A program made the position numbers and the translations under genes. From Amphibalanus amphitrite (lineage: Eukaryota; Arthropoda; Thecostraca; Balanomorpha; Balanidae), in assembly GCF_019059575.1 (NCBI RefSeq), contig NW_024881536.1:1302001-1366000 (forward strand): a stretch of 64,000 nt of DNA, in the 5' to 3' direction. Shown piece by piece: positions 1 through 9,099 of the stretch. Each line of letters starts with the position of its first letter. Positions within the stretch are counted from its first letter, which is position 1. The notes below the pieces were generated by a model, which was given only the letters and a program-made list of their open reading frames with translations, made no database searches and was not told the origin of the DNA.

Positions 1-1403
1 AGTCTATAGCTTTTTGGAAGTTGTCGTAATTCCGTACTTCAACTTTTTTTCAGACTAGAGTTACTTCTCTGAGGAGCTTTTAACCCGCGCCGGGCCGGTG
101 CTCCGAGACTTCCGCGCCGGGCCGGGGGTGTCTACTGTCTGAACTGAACATCCCCCCCCTCTTCCAACTCGGCTCATGGGCCAAGTAGCGACACGCGGTA
201 AGCGGATATCGAAAGAATGTCCAAAATAAGGACGAAAACACCTCAGTCATTTTTGGGTCAGGTCAAAGGTCAGGTCACCAGAGGTCACCAAAGGTAAAAT
301 GTTAGCTTTTTCAACATGCAATTGCTCACGGCTAACTCGGAAACCGATAGAGCTACAGCACCGCGGAAAAAAAGCGCATTCGACAGCTCTTTTAACACTC
401 TTTCTTTAACATGTCCTAAGATTTGACCTCAGGTCAACGGTTTAGCCTCCAGAGGGCAAAAACTCTAAAAATAGCCGTTTTTACGAAAAGTATTTTTCGG
501 CAATAACTTTTCACTCAAAAGAGCCACGGCATTACTTTTAAGCATCGTGTTTCTCTCGTCGGGACGCTTCGAAGAAACTCTACTTTGACCTTGAAAGGTC
601 AACTTGAAAATTTGACCTCAGGTCAAGGTCCTGACCTGACCGGAAAAGGTCACGCTGTATATCAGTCGATCCACATTGTCCAGCCGAACACGTCTAAGGC
701 GTTTTCATCGCTCTCGCATGACGCTATCAGAAGTTTTTAGCAAAAAAAAAACTGTTAGATACTATTTATCAGGGGTGGAGCTTCCTATTCACTTGGTGGG
801 GCGCCTGCCCCACCAACTTGCCATTTTGCCCCACCAATAAGCGTTTTGCCCCACCAACTTAAGCCGATTTGCAGGACTTTACTGCTTAGCAAACCTATGT
901 TTTTCGCATTGAGGTGCTTTGAAATGTCTGTGTAATGCAAAATATTATCTCTGCACTGAAAGAAAAGTACACCTTGATAATTTGAATTTGATTATTATAG
1001 GTACACCGCCATTACACCGAAATCAAGAATATTTATACCCTTGTTCGACGTATATGGAGAATAAAATAATGCTCCGGTGCGAATGTACTCTATCACGAGC
1101 GTATTCTTGGGGTTTAATTCAATCCAGTTTAACACTCATGGTGCAATTCTAACTTTTGAGATATTTACCCCTCTAATTGATGGATGGTAAAATTACTACT
1201 ATAGTGTATTTTCTTCAAGTGGGATAAGAATACCCATCTGATAGCATAAATTTGCACTCTGATTTGTCAGCTGATAATTCAACCCTCATCATGGTGTAAA
1301 TATGCATCCTTTGTAAAGTGTGTTTCGATGAGGATGGTGTTATTTTATGACAAGGATTTAAAATACCCTAAACATAATAGTTCTGCACCCATATGCTCAT
1401 TAT

Positions 1404-1611
1404 TTTACGATAGCGTCCACGTGCGGCTCGCGAGCCTTCCGTTTCCGCCATTTTCATTTTTGTGTCTGCTCCGGACCGGAGCCACGGAGACTTCTGGCGC
1501 TTGCAAGTGATCTTCTGGCGGTTGAAACAGTGAGATAGGTGCGAGTGTGCTGGTGCGTTCGGTGTGGTGATGACTGACTAGTGCTGGACCCATTTCCGAA
1601 TAACTTTGAGG
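1404..1611 (+). other. Putative 5' untranslated exon inside the hAT element
   Basis: A GC-richer patch with CCGCCATTTTC near 1446 (similar to a YY1-type initiator motif) ends at a good splice donor, GAGG|GTAAGT at 1611/1612. It contains no long frame joined to the next exon. It is proposed as the leader exon of the small gene below. The upstream limit is a guess. Confidence 0.3.
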
Positions 1612-2019
1612 GTAAGTTGACTTGATAATGTTTCGATGTAGCAGTTGATGAAATTGATTTGCTGCTGTCTGTATGCACGTCTCTCACTTAGCTGTTTGTG
1701 TCAATACGTGGCATTCTGATTAGTGATTCCAGAAGCTCAAATTGACCCTCGCAGTTTGTTCTCAAGGGCAAATTGAGAAATCAGTTAAGTACCTACTGAG
1801 GTTGTTAACTGTAACTTCATCAAATGTTCAATGTGTCGATTGATCAATATATGTTTAGGTATGTTTAGTAATTTTATTTCTCTACGTTTTACAAAAGTAC
1901 TAGAATCTTGGCCTGGAAAAGTTGCTAATTTATTTTGTGTATTACTTTCAGGTTTGGGGTGACCTGGCTCTCGTCGTGGGTCACGCCGGCGAGAATGGCA
2001 TTAGGACAAAGTCACCTCA

Positions 2020-2083
2020 ATGACGCGACAGGCGTGCTACACCGCACAACTCCTGCCTCCGGAGGGCGCCACACCCGTTGAAG
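2020..2083 (+). CDS. First coding exon of a putative hAT-borne small protein
   Basis: The exon 1952-2083 has an acceptor with a pyrimidine tract (TTACTTTCAG at 1942-1951) and a consensus donor (GAAG|GTGAGT at 2083/2084). The frame from ATG 2020 reads MTRQACYTAQLLPPEGATPVE and ends with one base of a split codon. Splicing to the acceptor at 4328 keeps it open for 132 residues in all. A competing upstream ATG at 1995 opens a 28-codon frame that stops inside the exon, so start choice is uncertain. The intron has received two TTAA elements and a microsatellite, the first only 7 bp past the donor. I do not recognise the protein. Confidence 0.45.
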
Positions 2084-2090
2084 GTGAGTT

Positions 2091-2978
2091 TTAACCCTCG
2101 CATGTGTAGGGGGGGTCGGATGGACCCCCCCATGGTTTTTCGCAAATAACTCGCGTAAAAAGCGGCCGATCGCGACGAAACTTTCAGTACCCTCGCATTG
2201 ATCAATTTGACACCTACCCTGAAAATTTCATGACCCTGACCCAAATGACCTTTGACCTGTGACCTCTTTTCCGAGACTATGTTTGGCCGGAATCGCGATT
2301 TCGCGTATGTCGGCTCGCACTAGCCGCGTGTTTGCAAGCTTTTCGTGGTTTCAAACGTTCAAACATGTGATTTGATGTTACTCCCGTGTGTGTCAAGGTC
2401 ACCTGAAGGTCAGGTCAGGTCATTGACCTTTGGTGACCTCGGGTGACCTAGGGTCACTTTTTCGAGTTTTACATGTTTCTAGGCTAGTTTTTGGAGCTGA
2501 ATTCGAATTTAGCAACCATTTGAACATTTACGAAGTAGTTTTGGTGACTTCGTAACATGTTACGAAGCTGTCAGAGGCGGTTGACACGTACTACGAATAC
2601 CCGTCACGACGCCTACTGGTTGACCTGACCTGACCTGACCCGACCTGGTCTAAATGCTTCAAGACATCATCTGTGATCAAAACTAACACGATATTCGTGA
2701 TCAGCACCCCGAAAAACCCCTTAGCAGCCACACTTTACGACTTTCTAACAGGTCCCGATTTTCCCGACTTTGGGTCATTGACCTGACCTGGAAGGTCAAC
2801 CAATGACCTAGGACCTTAAAATTGGGTATCATCGGCTTCCTCTCGTCACGGGCAACACGCTCGTTTTTTCCGCGAAGCTCTAGCTCGATCAGGGGCCAAA
2901 CGGCAAGGGGGGGTCCAACCGACCCCCCCCCCCCTACACATTAGAAGCTGGCAAACGCCGCACACATGCGAGGGTTAA
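2091..2978 (+). mobile_element. TTAA-flanked palindrome-ended element (CCCTCGC type)
   Basis: TTAA at 2091-2094 and 2975-2978 flank the inverted ends CCCTCGCATGTGT and ACACATGCGAGGG. Just inside both ends are GGGGTCGGATGGACCCC and GGGGGTCCAACCGACCCCC. The left end has the conserved block AAACTTTCAGTACC (2178) then ATCAATTTGACACCT (2201). The interior carries many TGACC/GGTCA repeats, for example TGACCTGACCTGACC near 2622. No ORF is seen. A diverged relative is at 38133-38726. Confidence 0.8.
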
Positions 2979-3008
2979 ACCACCATTAATGATGACTGAC
3001 GACAATTG

Positions 3009-3212
3009 TCCGTCTGTCTGTCTGTCTGTCCGTCTGTCCGTCTGTCCGTCTGTCCGTCTGTCCGTCTGTCCGTCTGTCCGTCTGTCCGTCTGTCCGTCTG
3101 TCCGTCTGTCCGTCTGTCCGTCTGTCCGTCTGTCCGTCTGTCCGTCTGTCCGTCTGTCCGTCTGTCCGTCCGTCCGTCCGTCTGTCCGTCTGTCCGTCCG
3201 TCCGTCCATCCG
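3009..3212. repeat. (TCCGTCTG)n microsatellite
   Basis: About 200 bp of 8-bp units, with some CCGT-only and CTGT-only stretches. It is free of stops in several frames on both strands, which creates spurious reading frames (SVCPSVRL on the plus strand, RRTDGQTD on the minus). It lies in the intron of the putative hAT-borne gene. Confidence 0.95.
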
Positions 3213-3339
3213 TCTCGCCTGTCTCATCCATGGGCTCCGCCACCGGGGGGAGGGGGGAGGGACGGGGGACGTGTCCCCCCCCCCAATATTTTACATTTGT
3301 CTGTTTCGTCTGTCTCGTCTGTCGGTCCGTCCGTCCATG

Positions 3340-4320
3340 ACATACAATATCGTTCTGTAATTAAATGTTACAGTGCTTACTAGTTATATCTTTCAGTTTT
3401 CACGGACAGACATACAATATCGTTCTTTGCCTTATGATTACAGTGCTTAACCCGCGCACCGACGGGGGAGCCCCCCCCCCCCTCAGGTTTTGTCAGATAG
3501 CATAAAAAAGGCGGCGCATATCGCCGCCAGATTTGGCACGACTGTTGATACATCCATTTCGTACACACTCTGGAAATTTTTAGCTCATATCTTAAAAAAG
3601 TCAAGCCACCAGGCCACGTTAAGTGACCTCACCTCGAAACACAATCTTCGAAGTTTGCTATCTCGTTGTTGAAAGCAGATCTTGAAACTCACAGAAATAA
3701 TTTTGGTGATGAGCACCTACAACTCGTATATCTCAGAATTGCATATCGATGACCTACGAATAGGTCATTTTTTACCTGCCCATTATAAGTCAATGGAATA
3801 AATTTCAAGTCATTCTTATGTCCATCATATTCCTTTTTTATACGACTTTTTAGCTCTTCTGTTCATGAGCTACGGAGTCGTTTGTTGAATGTTGTCGGTC
3901 TTTTTACGGTTACTCGCATAATTTGACCTTCGATGACCTCTGATGACGTCATTTTGAACCCTAACGAAAAATGACCGAAGTACTTTTTTCATAGACCTTC
4001 TTACGAGCTTTCGAATGTCGTTTGCCGCTTCTCGCGAAGTTACTAAGTTCTTGAGATCTTTGGGGGGCGGTCATCCACCCTCTCGTCGCTTCTAAGTTGG
4101 CTCAGAACCCCTTCGGTGCGCGGGTTAATAGATTCATCTGTCAATTCTTAAGGATCGACATTCAAAATTGCTATTTTCTTAAAGATTACAGTGCTTAATA
4201 TTTCTTTACATCCTTCAATTTACATCGATGGGCGGATGGACGGACGGATGGACGGCCTGACATACAAAGTCGTTCTTAACTTAAAGATTGCAGTGGTTAA
4301 TAGTTCTTTTATCTTTCAAT
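3340..4320. repeat. Short tandem repeats interrupted by a TTAA element
   Basis: Degenerate units of roughly 65-110 bp share ACATACAATATCGTTCT, then ATTACAGTGCTTAA, then a CGGACGGA-rich patch. Copies start near 3349, 3410, 4165 and 4258. The element 3451-4124 is inserted at the TTAA of one unit. Confidence 0.6.
3447..4128 (+). mobile_element. TTAA-flanked palindrome-ended element
   Basis: TTAA at 3447-3450 and 4125-4128 flank CCCGCGCACCGA on the left and CGGTGCGCGGG on the right, which are inverted copies. A GGGGGAGCCCCC palindrome follows the left end, and a G-run/C-run pair (GGGGGGCGGTCATCCACCC) lies near the right. The insertion interrupts the tandem unit ending CAGTGC. No ORF is present. 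Confidence 0.75.
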
Positions 4321-4328
4321 CTTGGTAG

Positions 4329-4663
4329 ATGACGACCTGGCGGCCACCTTGGTGATCGGTGGCGGCACGACGATTTCGGAGCTGCAGGATGGGCGCAACT
4401 CTGTGTCCGTTCACCCAGAAACCCAGTGCCTGGTCAGCTATGTGAAATATCGTCTCCCAAACAGTGAGATGAAGATGCTGGCTGCCTTCGCTGCGGCGCA
4501 CGCTGTGCTGTATTTGCCTTTTAGAGGGCCCAGCATGATCCTTTTTGAGGTCATATATGCACGGGTTATGAAGTTCGCGATTCCTCTCAGTGCGGCCGAG
4601 AATGCCATCCTTCGTATAATCCACTGTTGCCGATTCAGAGGCACCAGTGCAGTGGTCGGGTGA
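4329..4663 (+). CDS. Second coding exon of the putative hAT-borne small protein
   Basis: The acceptor CAATCTTGGTAG ends at 4328. The exon opens with two bases that complete a GAT codon (Asp) and then reads DDLAATLVIGGGTTISELQD onward for 111 codons to TGA at 4661-4663. The middle (LAAFAAAHAVLYLPF and following) is hydrophobic and might be a membrane or packed-helix segment. Cysteines near the C-terminus (HCCRFRG) are not a known motif. Possible polyadenylation signals AATAAA lie at about 5083 and 5184. A 122-codon antisense frame overlaps, so coding strand is argued only from splice and poly(A) signals. No family is recognised. It could be a captured host gene fragment or an element-specific ORF. 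Confidence 0.45.
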
Positions 4664-4677
4664 CCGAGCAGGGCCCT

Positions 4678-4849
4678 GTTTCACGGCACGGCACTACTGT
4701 GCGCTACTAGTATCGCGGTATTGAGTTTCCATAGAAACATCTACAAACTTGGACGCTCCAACATTGAGAGCGTTCGAGTATGTGGATGTTTCCAATAGGA
4801 ACTCAGCACCGCGATACACGTAACGCACTGTAGTGTCGTGCCGTGAAAC
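4678..4849. mobile_element. Foldback (hairpin) MITE, 172 bp
   Basis: Nearly the whole segment is one inverted repeat. It opens GTTTCACGGCACGGCACTAC and closes with the reverse complement of GTTTCACGGCACGACACTAC. An inner arm pair, TATCGCGGTATTGAGTTTCC and GGAACTCAGCACCGCGATA, flanks a loop near 4760. It sits 14 bp past the stop codon of the small gene and would fold into a long RNA hairpin in that gene's 3' UTR. Confidence 0.8.
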
Positions 4850-6389
4850 ATCTTCAGTACCTATAGGCACTGAAGATGATGTGAGTTGAGAAGGCCTCAG
4901 TCAGTTTTTTTTTTTAACGGCGTTTTTGTTGTCAGTGCTTTCCTAGTTCGTACACCTGGACCTGTGCTTTGATTTCAGAGACCGTACGTTTGGTGTCGAT
5001 ACTCGTTACACGAAGAAATGCTCAGTTGTTTTTAAAGTACATGATGAAACGTGACTTAGTGACCTGATGAACTGTGCTGTGAATAAAATGTGATTTGTGC
5101 AGCTTGTGATATCCTCAGGGAAGTCAGTGTTGGGAGGAACCAATCTGTAGCAACCTGTGATCTGTCGTTTCAAGTTATTTTAAATAAACAACACGTTGGA
5201 GAGATGCACCATAGTTGACTTTATCGAAAGTGCTCAGAAGACGACAGTAGATACAATCACGCTGGGGGATAGTTATGGCTGGCGATGTATATTTACCCAG
5301 TCGTATTTTTACTCCCTCTGGAAAAGAACATACAATTATTATCGTTTACTTTTGTTTTGTATGCGGATTATAACGTGAGCTATTTTTACATCTTGACTTA
5401 AATTTTACACATTCAGCTTCGCAGCCCGCTGGTATTTCTACACCATGCCGCAAGGCGTAGAAATTGTTTTGGCTTAAATTGCACTGTGGCGTAAAATTAT
5501 CATCGTAAATTACATGCTTAATTCTTCCTAACGCCCCTTTACACCCTTTACCTAGGGGTGTAAAATGAATTGATTTGGGGTGGAGATTTGTGTACCGTAC
5601 TTTTATTCCGCAACGGGTGTAGTTTTAAGCTTACGAGGATATATTACTTACTACCGGGTGGCAGAATTAATCTCCAATTGTCCATGCAAACATCTTTTAC
5701 TCTGGCATAAAATGAAGTTAAAAGGGGTGGAGATTTGTGTACCGTAATAATATTCCAATTTCAGGTGTAGTTTTTCTTTCAGTGTGTAGTGAAAAGAATT
5801 GATTCATTGTTGAATTTTATCTAACTTAACAATCGGACGACATTGTAGGTTTGACAACTTTTTGCCCCACCAACTTTCCTGGAAAAGCTCCACCCATGCT
5901 ATTTATTTTCATTTTATTTATTTGCGTACATACAACAACATCCACAAGCATCGTGGCTTTTCAGTTGAGGTGATTATGAGGTGATGCGCAAAATACTATG
6001 GCAAGGATATCGATAGGATACGGGACGTTGTGCAGATAGGATTGTGCAGGACTGTGAGTACATACAGCTGCTATGCATTTGTGACCTGAGATGACCTCGA
6101 GGACATGACGAGGGGTCACAGGTGCCATTTTCCGGTTCAGTGTGTCAATTTTACCTGCATCCCGATGTTTGAGTGTTCTAATTTTTTTTTCTGAGGTGCG
6201 TCTCACTTGGCGTGACCTAGTGACCTGACCTTGAGCGACCTGGATCTTAAATTTTCACAACATGTGCGGAAAAGATGAACAAACAGGTGTGCCAAAAACC
6301 GCAGGGGGTGTTTAAACACCCCCCCCCCCAGCCCGGCGCGAAGTGCAACATCCATTTTTTAATACACTGATGGGAAATGGGTCCGTTGG

Positions 6390-6770
6390 ACGGGTTCCGG
6401 ACAAAATATCGAAGTGAAAAACATCGATTCGCAAAATAGAAGGAAAGATATCAAAGTGACAAGATATGGATAGCAGAATATTGAAAAGGAAAAATGTCGG
6501 CGTTGCAAAATATCGAAAAACAGAATATCGAAGTGGCAAAATATCAAATCGCAAAATATCGAAGTCGCACATATCGAATAGCATAATAGGTATCGGAGTT
6601 GCAAAATACCTACCGAAGATAAAGTATCGAAAAAGCAAAATAGCGAGACAAAACATCGAACAAATAACTATCGAAAAGGCAAAATATCGAGCAAGATGAT
6701 ATCGAAAAATAAAACATCGACAAAAAAAATGAAAAAAATAGCAAATGCAGAGTATCGAAAAGAAAAAAAT
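6390..6770. repeat. Degenerate AAAATATCGAA tandem repeat
   Basis: AT-rich DNA with about 17-22-bp units around AAAATATCGAA, each followed by a variable GTGGC/GTCGC tail. Copies are too diverged to set an exact period. No gene is seen here. Confidence 0.75.
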
Positions 6771-6795
6771 GACTGATGTATTTTTCTTTCAAGTC

Positions 6796-6959
6796 CACGG
6801 GTGGACAAACGTGCCGAGTTGGGGTAGCACGGGCGCAGCAAAGCCCCCGCCGCCCTAGCGGTGACCTTGACCTCCGCCGTCTGTTGTGGCTCCAAAGCCA
6901 ATCCGGCGTGAATTGGGAAAGCTTGTGCTACCCCAACCCGGCACAATTGTCCACCCCTG
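6796..6959. mobile_element. hAT-type MITE, 164 bp
   Basis: The ends are CACGGGTGGACAAACGTGCC and, inverted, CAGGGGTGGACAATTGTGCC, followed in both arms by GTTGGGGTAGCAC. The 8-bp flanks TTCAAGTC (6788-6795) and TCTAAGTC (6960-6967) match at six of eight positions, consistent with an aged hAT target duplication. Confidence 0.7.
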
Positions 6960-7030
6960 TCTAAGTCATGATTTTTTACGCTTTTTCTAATGCCGCTTAC
7001 CGTGTGTTGCTACGTAGCCCAGGAGCCGAT

Positions 7031-8210
7031 TTAACCCGCGCCCCACTGGGGTCTGCGTATAACACGCCCAAGGAGGGCTCTTCATAGCCCCCCCCCCCTC
7101 CTAACTCCGAAACTACTGGTACTGGGCCGATCGTCAAAATTTAAACGGGGTCTGATACCCCCGGAAAAACTGTCGAGCGAAACCTAATTTCATTGACCTC
7201 AAGGTCACCGATGATGTCACAGGTCAGGACAAAGTAAAAATTATTAGCATTTTGGCTTGTTCACATTTTGGGCTCTGGCCGCCGTCTTACAAGTCAGATC
7301 AGGCTTATTTTTGGTTTACACACTCGTGAACAGATACCTACTCTAGATAACCTGAGGGTATCAAACTTGTATTTTGATTTTCAGGTAAAGGTCAGGTCAT
7401 CACAGGTCACGGAAATATTACATCATGCATCGATCACGTGACACATGTTTTATGGACCACTTAGGCCATGGATTTCGAATTTGATGTCGTTTGTGTCATT
7501 CGAGATCATTTTGAGTTGAATTTAGGTCAGGTCACTTTTAGGTAAAAAAGGTCAAATTTCAAAGTTAAAATTTTTCAACAAAAAAAGTGTCCATTGGATG
7601 CAGTTCGAGCTTAGGACACGATGGTGCTATTAATATTGGTGTACGATGTCAAAAACGCACTGAAAATTGATTTGAAATATTTATAATTGAGATTTTTTTT
7701 TGCAATAATGCGTATAACTTGGCAGTTTTTTTAGGATATTTAGCTAAAACTTGCTAGAGTAAGTCATAAGCATGTGTTCTATCACATATATTCCGGTTTT
7801 TTTGAAGAGTCAAAAAGTTTTTGAAAAAATATAAAAATATAAATTCTGAATTTTATTTTATATAATTTTCAAAATTTTCAAAATTTTGAAATTCCGAGAT
7901 GGCAGTTTGATAGCGCAGTTTATTCTGAGTCCTCCATGCAAAGATATTGGATCTACATAGCTTAAAAACTGAGCTCTTGGGAGCGATTGCCGTGGTTCAA
8001 TGTTTTGCGTCGAAATCGGTCTAAAATGACGTCACTCTGACGTCCTTTTCGGCCGACGTATGGTAGCTACGAAGTTCATATGTTGACACAAGGTGTCAAA
8101 TTAATGCAGCCGAAGGTACTGAAAGTTTGGCGTCGATACGTCAAGCGGTTTGGAAGTTATTGCAGAAAAACGGGAGGGGGCTATGAATAGCCCCCCAGTG
8201 GGGCGCGGGT
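7031..8210 (-). mobile_element. TTAA-type palindrome-ended element
   Basis: The left end is TTAA (7031) plus CCCGCGCCCCACTGGGG. The right end (8194-8210) is its exact 17-bp inverted copy but is followed by TAAG, so that flank has mutated. Subterminal palindromes with matching cores are GGGCTCTTCATAGCCCC (left) and GGGGGCTATGAATAGCCCCC (right). The conserved block AGGTGTCAAATTAAT (8091) and GGTACTGAAAGTTT (8115) lies near the right end, so the element is in reverse orientation relative to 2091-2978. Several AGGTCA motifs occur inside. Confidence 0.75.
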
Positions 8211-8542
8211 AAGGGGATGTTCCGAAAGACCCCCGGCCACGCGCGGTTGGCGCTGAGCACCGGCCCGGCGCGGTTTGAGGAGTTTTAACGGTTCCTAATT
8301 TTTCCAACTTTAAAATCATTGACCAGACCTGGGAGGTCAAACGATGACCTAAGAGCTTACAGTATGGTATCATCGGCTTTCGCTCGTCACGGACAGCACG
8401 CTCATCATTTCCGCGAAGATCCAGCTCGATCAGCATCCAACAGCTGGGGGTGCAGCGGATACCCCCCTCCCTCAACACACACGCACGCACACGCACACAT
8501 GCAAGCTATTGCCGGGAAAATGCCAGTACAGGTGAGGGTTAA
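8211..8542 (+). mobile_element. Right-end fragment of a TTAA-type element
   Basis: Homologous by eye to the right ends of 2091-2978 and 24043-24935. Shared text includes CATCGGCTT(T/C)CGCTCGTCACGG, CCGCGAAGATCCAGCTCGATC and the terminus GGTGAGGGTTAA (TTAA at 8539). It abuts the preceding element directly and its left part is lost or diverged. Confidence 0.6.
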
Positions 8543-9099
8543 TAATGTATTTAATATGAGGGAAAGCATGTTATAACACTCTAACAATCATCACCTGTAA
8601 ATACATGTCATATTCTCAATATTATATCGAAAAATCAATCACACGGTTAGCATTTCCTTCTGCAAAATGCATTTCTCGCTGGATGCAAAAAAAAAACATT
8701 TGTGTTTCTGATCACCATCAACAATATATTTACAAATTTAGGATATTTTGAGAAAGCAAAACCAAATGAAAATTTCCATGCCTACATAACATAACAATAC
8801 AACAACGGAGTACCTAACTAAACACAAAATACGCGCACGAATAGATGAATGTGTGCGTATGTGAATGTGTATGTGTATGTGCTCGTGTCCAGCTGTGTGA
8901 GCCTTTTCACTTGTAAGCCATAGTTGCCATTGATACAACAAATATAAACATAAATCCGCCTGACATATTAGCACGAAAAACAAAACCTTAAAACTTCTAA
9001 AATTGAGCATCAATGAAAAAAAAAACTACAAATTCTGTAATATATTATATTATTATACCAGCTGCTTATTGCGTGGGTCGCTGACCCCACCTGGGTCGA
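8543..9099 (-). other. Probable 3' untranslated region of the mucin-like gene
   Basis: AT-rich and without reading frames on the minus strand worth calling. A minus-strand ATTAAA (plus-strand TTTAAT at about 8551) is the only poly(A)-like hexamer I find. A TGTGTATGTGTATGTG patch lies near 8865. The extent of the UTR is inferred. Confidence 0.35.

Larger units (their letters stand above)
770..5898 (+). mobile_element. hAT-like DNA transposon with 8-bp target duplication
   Basis: The termini are CAGGGGTGGAGCTTCC (left) and, inverted on the right, CATGGGTGGAGCTTTTCC. CTATTTAT occurs directly outside both ends (762-769 and 5899-5906). Eight-base duplications and CA(G)GGGTG ends are typical of hAT elements. 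The motif TTGCCCCACCAACTT recurs just inside the left end (about 810-862) and once near the right end (about 5861-5877), like subterminal transposase sites. No hAT transposase reading frame is visible, so the copy looks non-autonomous. It instead carries what looks like a spliced gene (1404-5190) and further nested elements. Confidence 0.85.
80..6345. mobile_element. TTAA-flanked AGGTCA-rich element, split by a hAT insertion
   Basis: The left end is TTAA (80-83) followed by CCCGCGCCGGGCC. The interior has AGGTCA runs, including AGGTCAAAGGTCA at 260-272. The hAT element 770-5898 is inserted in it. The probable right end (6305-6345) has the palindrome GGGGGTGTTTAAACACCCCC and, read on the minus strand, ACTTCGCGCCGGGC, which matches left-end bases 109-123. 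The outermost bases of the right end and its TTAA are not visible, so the right boundary is inferred. A related left-end fragment lies at 44570-44873. No coding sequence is seen. Confidence 0.5.

Noticed and set aside
2934-3383. Overlapping reading frames of 85-125 codons around 3 kb
   Set aside because: They are translations of the 8-bp (TCCGTCTG)n microsatellite, open in several frames on both strands.
4316-4684. A 122-codon minus-strand frame
   Set aside because: It overlaps the plus-strand exon that has matching splice and poly(A) signals. No acceptor, donor or motif supports the minus strand, though neither can be excluded.
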